From: an uncultured Clostridia bacterium
GTDB taxonomy: Bacteria > Bacillota > Clostridia > Christensenellales > Aristaeellaceae
Assembly: GCA_934615235.1 (NCBI GenBank)
Contig: CAKTTL010000077.1
Span: forward strand, 1-13,490
Direction of reading: 5' to 3'
DNA length: 13,490 bases
Part shown: piece by piece, positions 13,465-13,490 of the stretch
Numbering within the stretch: position 1 is the first letter of the stretch
How the letters are laid out: each line of letters starts with the position of its first letter
Notes under the pieces: generated by a model
The model's input: the letters and a program-made list of their open reading frames with translations, nothing else
Databases searched by the model: none
Told to the model about the DNA's origin: nothing
Program-made: the position numbers and the translations under genes

Positions 13465-13490
13465 AGGGGGACGGTTTTTTGGGGGGGGGG
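13465..13490 (+). repeat. Partial copy of palindromic repeat (leading end)
   Basis: Immediately after the stop codon the sequence reads AGGGGGACGGTTTTTT then ten Gs, matching the beginning of the copy after kduD (GGGGGACG, T-run, then G-rich arm). The window ends inside the expected first arm. Confidence 0.65.

Overview
GC-rich DNA with Gram-positive-style signals: strong AGGAGG-type ribosome binding sites, sigma-A-like promoters, intrinsic terminators, an LCP cell-wall protein and an AraC/cupin sugar regulator. This suggests a high-GC Clostridia-type Firmicute, perhaps a gut or herbivore-associated lineage. That placement is inferred from gene content and style only. Both window edges fall inside copies of one palindromic repeat, so this may be a whole short contig broken at repeats.

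Layout. (1) 1-238 holds no gene. It contains a partial repeat copy, a plus-strand terminator, a minus-strand terminator and a full repeat copy. (2) 239-3563, minus strand: a three-gene operon read moxR-type AAA+ ATPase, DUF58 protein, polytopic membrane protein with a DUF4129-like tail, each overlapping the next by 4 nt. (3) 3586-3914: a 325-bp MITE-like element with perfect 16-bp terminal inverted repeats and a TA duplication, lying between moxR and a divergent AraC regulator. (4) 4018-4983: the AraC/cupin regulator, whose start codon sits where its own predicted transcript should begin. (5) 5113-6588: a fucose/arabinose isomerase-family protein with its own promoter and a strong terminator. 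(6) 6780-11151: a five-gene operon for unsaturated uronic acids: GH88 unsaturated glucuronyl hydrolase, a cytosolic discoidin-like (F5/8 type C) protein, KduI, an alpha/beta-hydrolase esterase and a KduD-type dehydrogenase. (7) 11154-11437: two repeat copies tail to tail around a tRNA-like hairpin that probably terminates the operon. (8) 11534-13464: an LCP cell-wall ligase and an overlapping secreted protein with a Cys/His peptidase-like pattern. A further repeat copy begins at the end.

How the genes work together. Polysaccharide lyases acting on uronate-containing glycans leave oligosaccharides with a 4,5-unsaturated uronate at the non-reducing end. The cytosolic GH88 enzyme releases that residue, which opens to 5-keto-4-deoxyuronate. 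KduI isomerises it to 2,5-diketo-3-deoxygluconate and KduD reduces that to 2-keto-3-deoxygluconate (KDG). The esterase may remove acyl groups. The discoidin-like protein has no established role. The AraC regulator is the obvious candidate controller. No transporter, lyase, KDG kinase or KDPG aldolase lies in the window.

The least ordinary features are the repeat family (perfect hairpins whose arms differ between copies, placed between stop codon and terminator), the MITE, the leaderless regulator, and the unassigned partners in the uronate operon.
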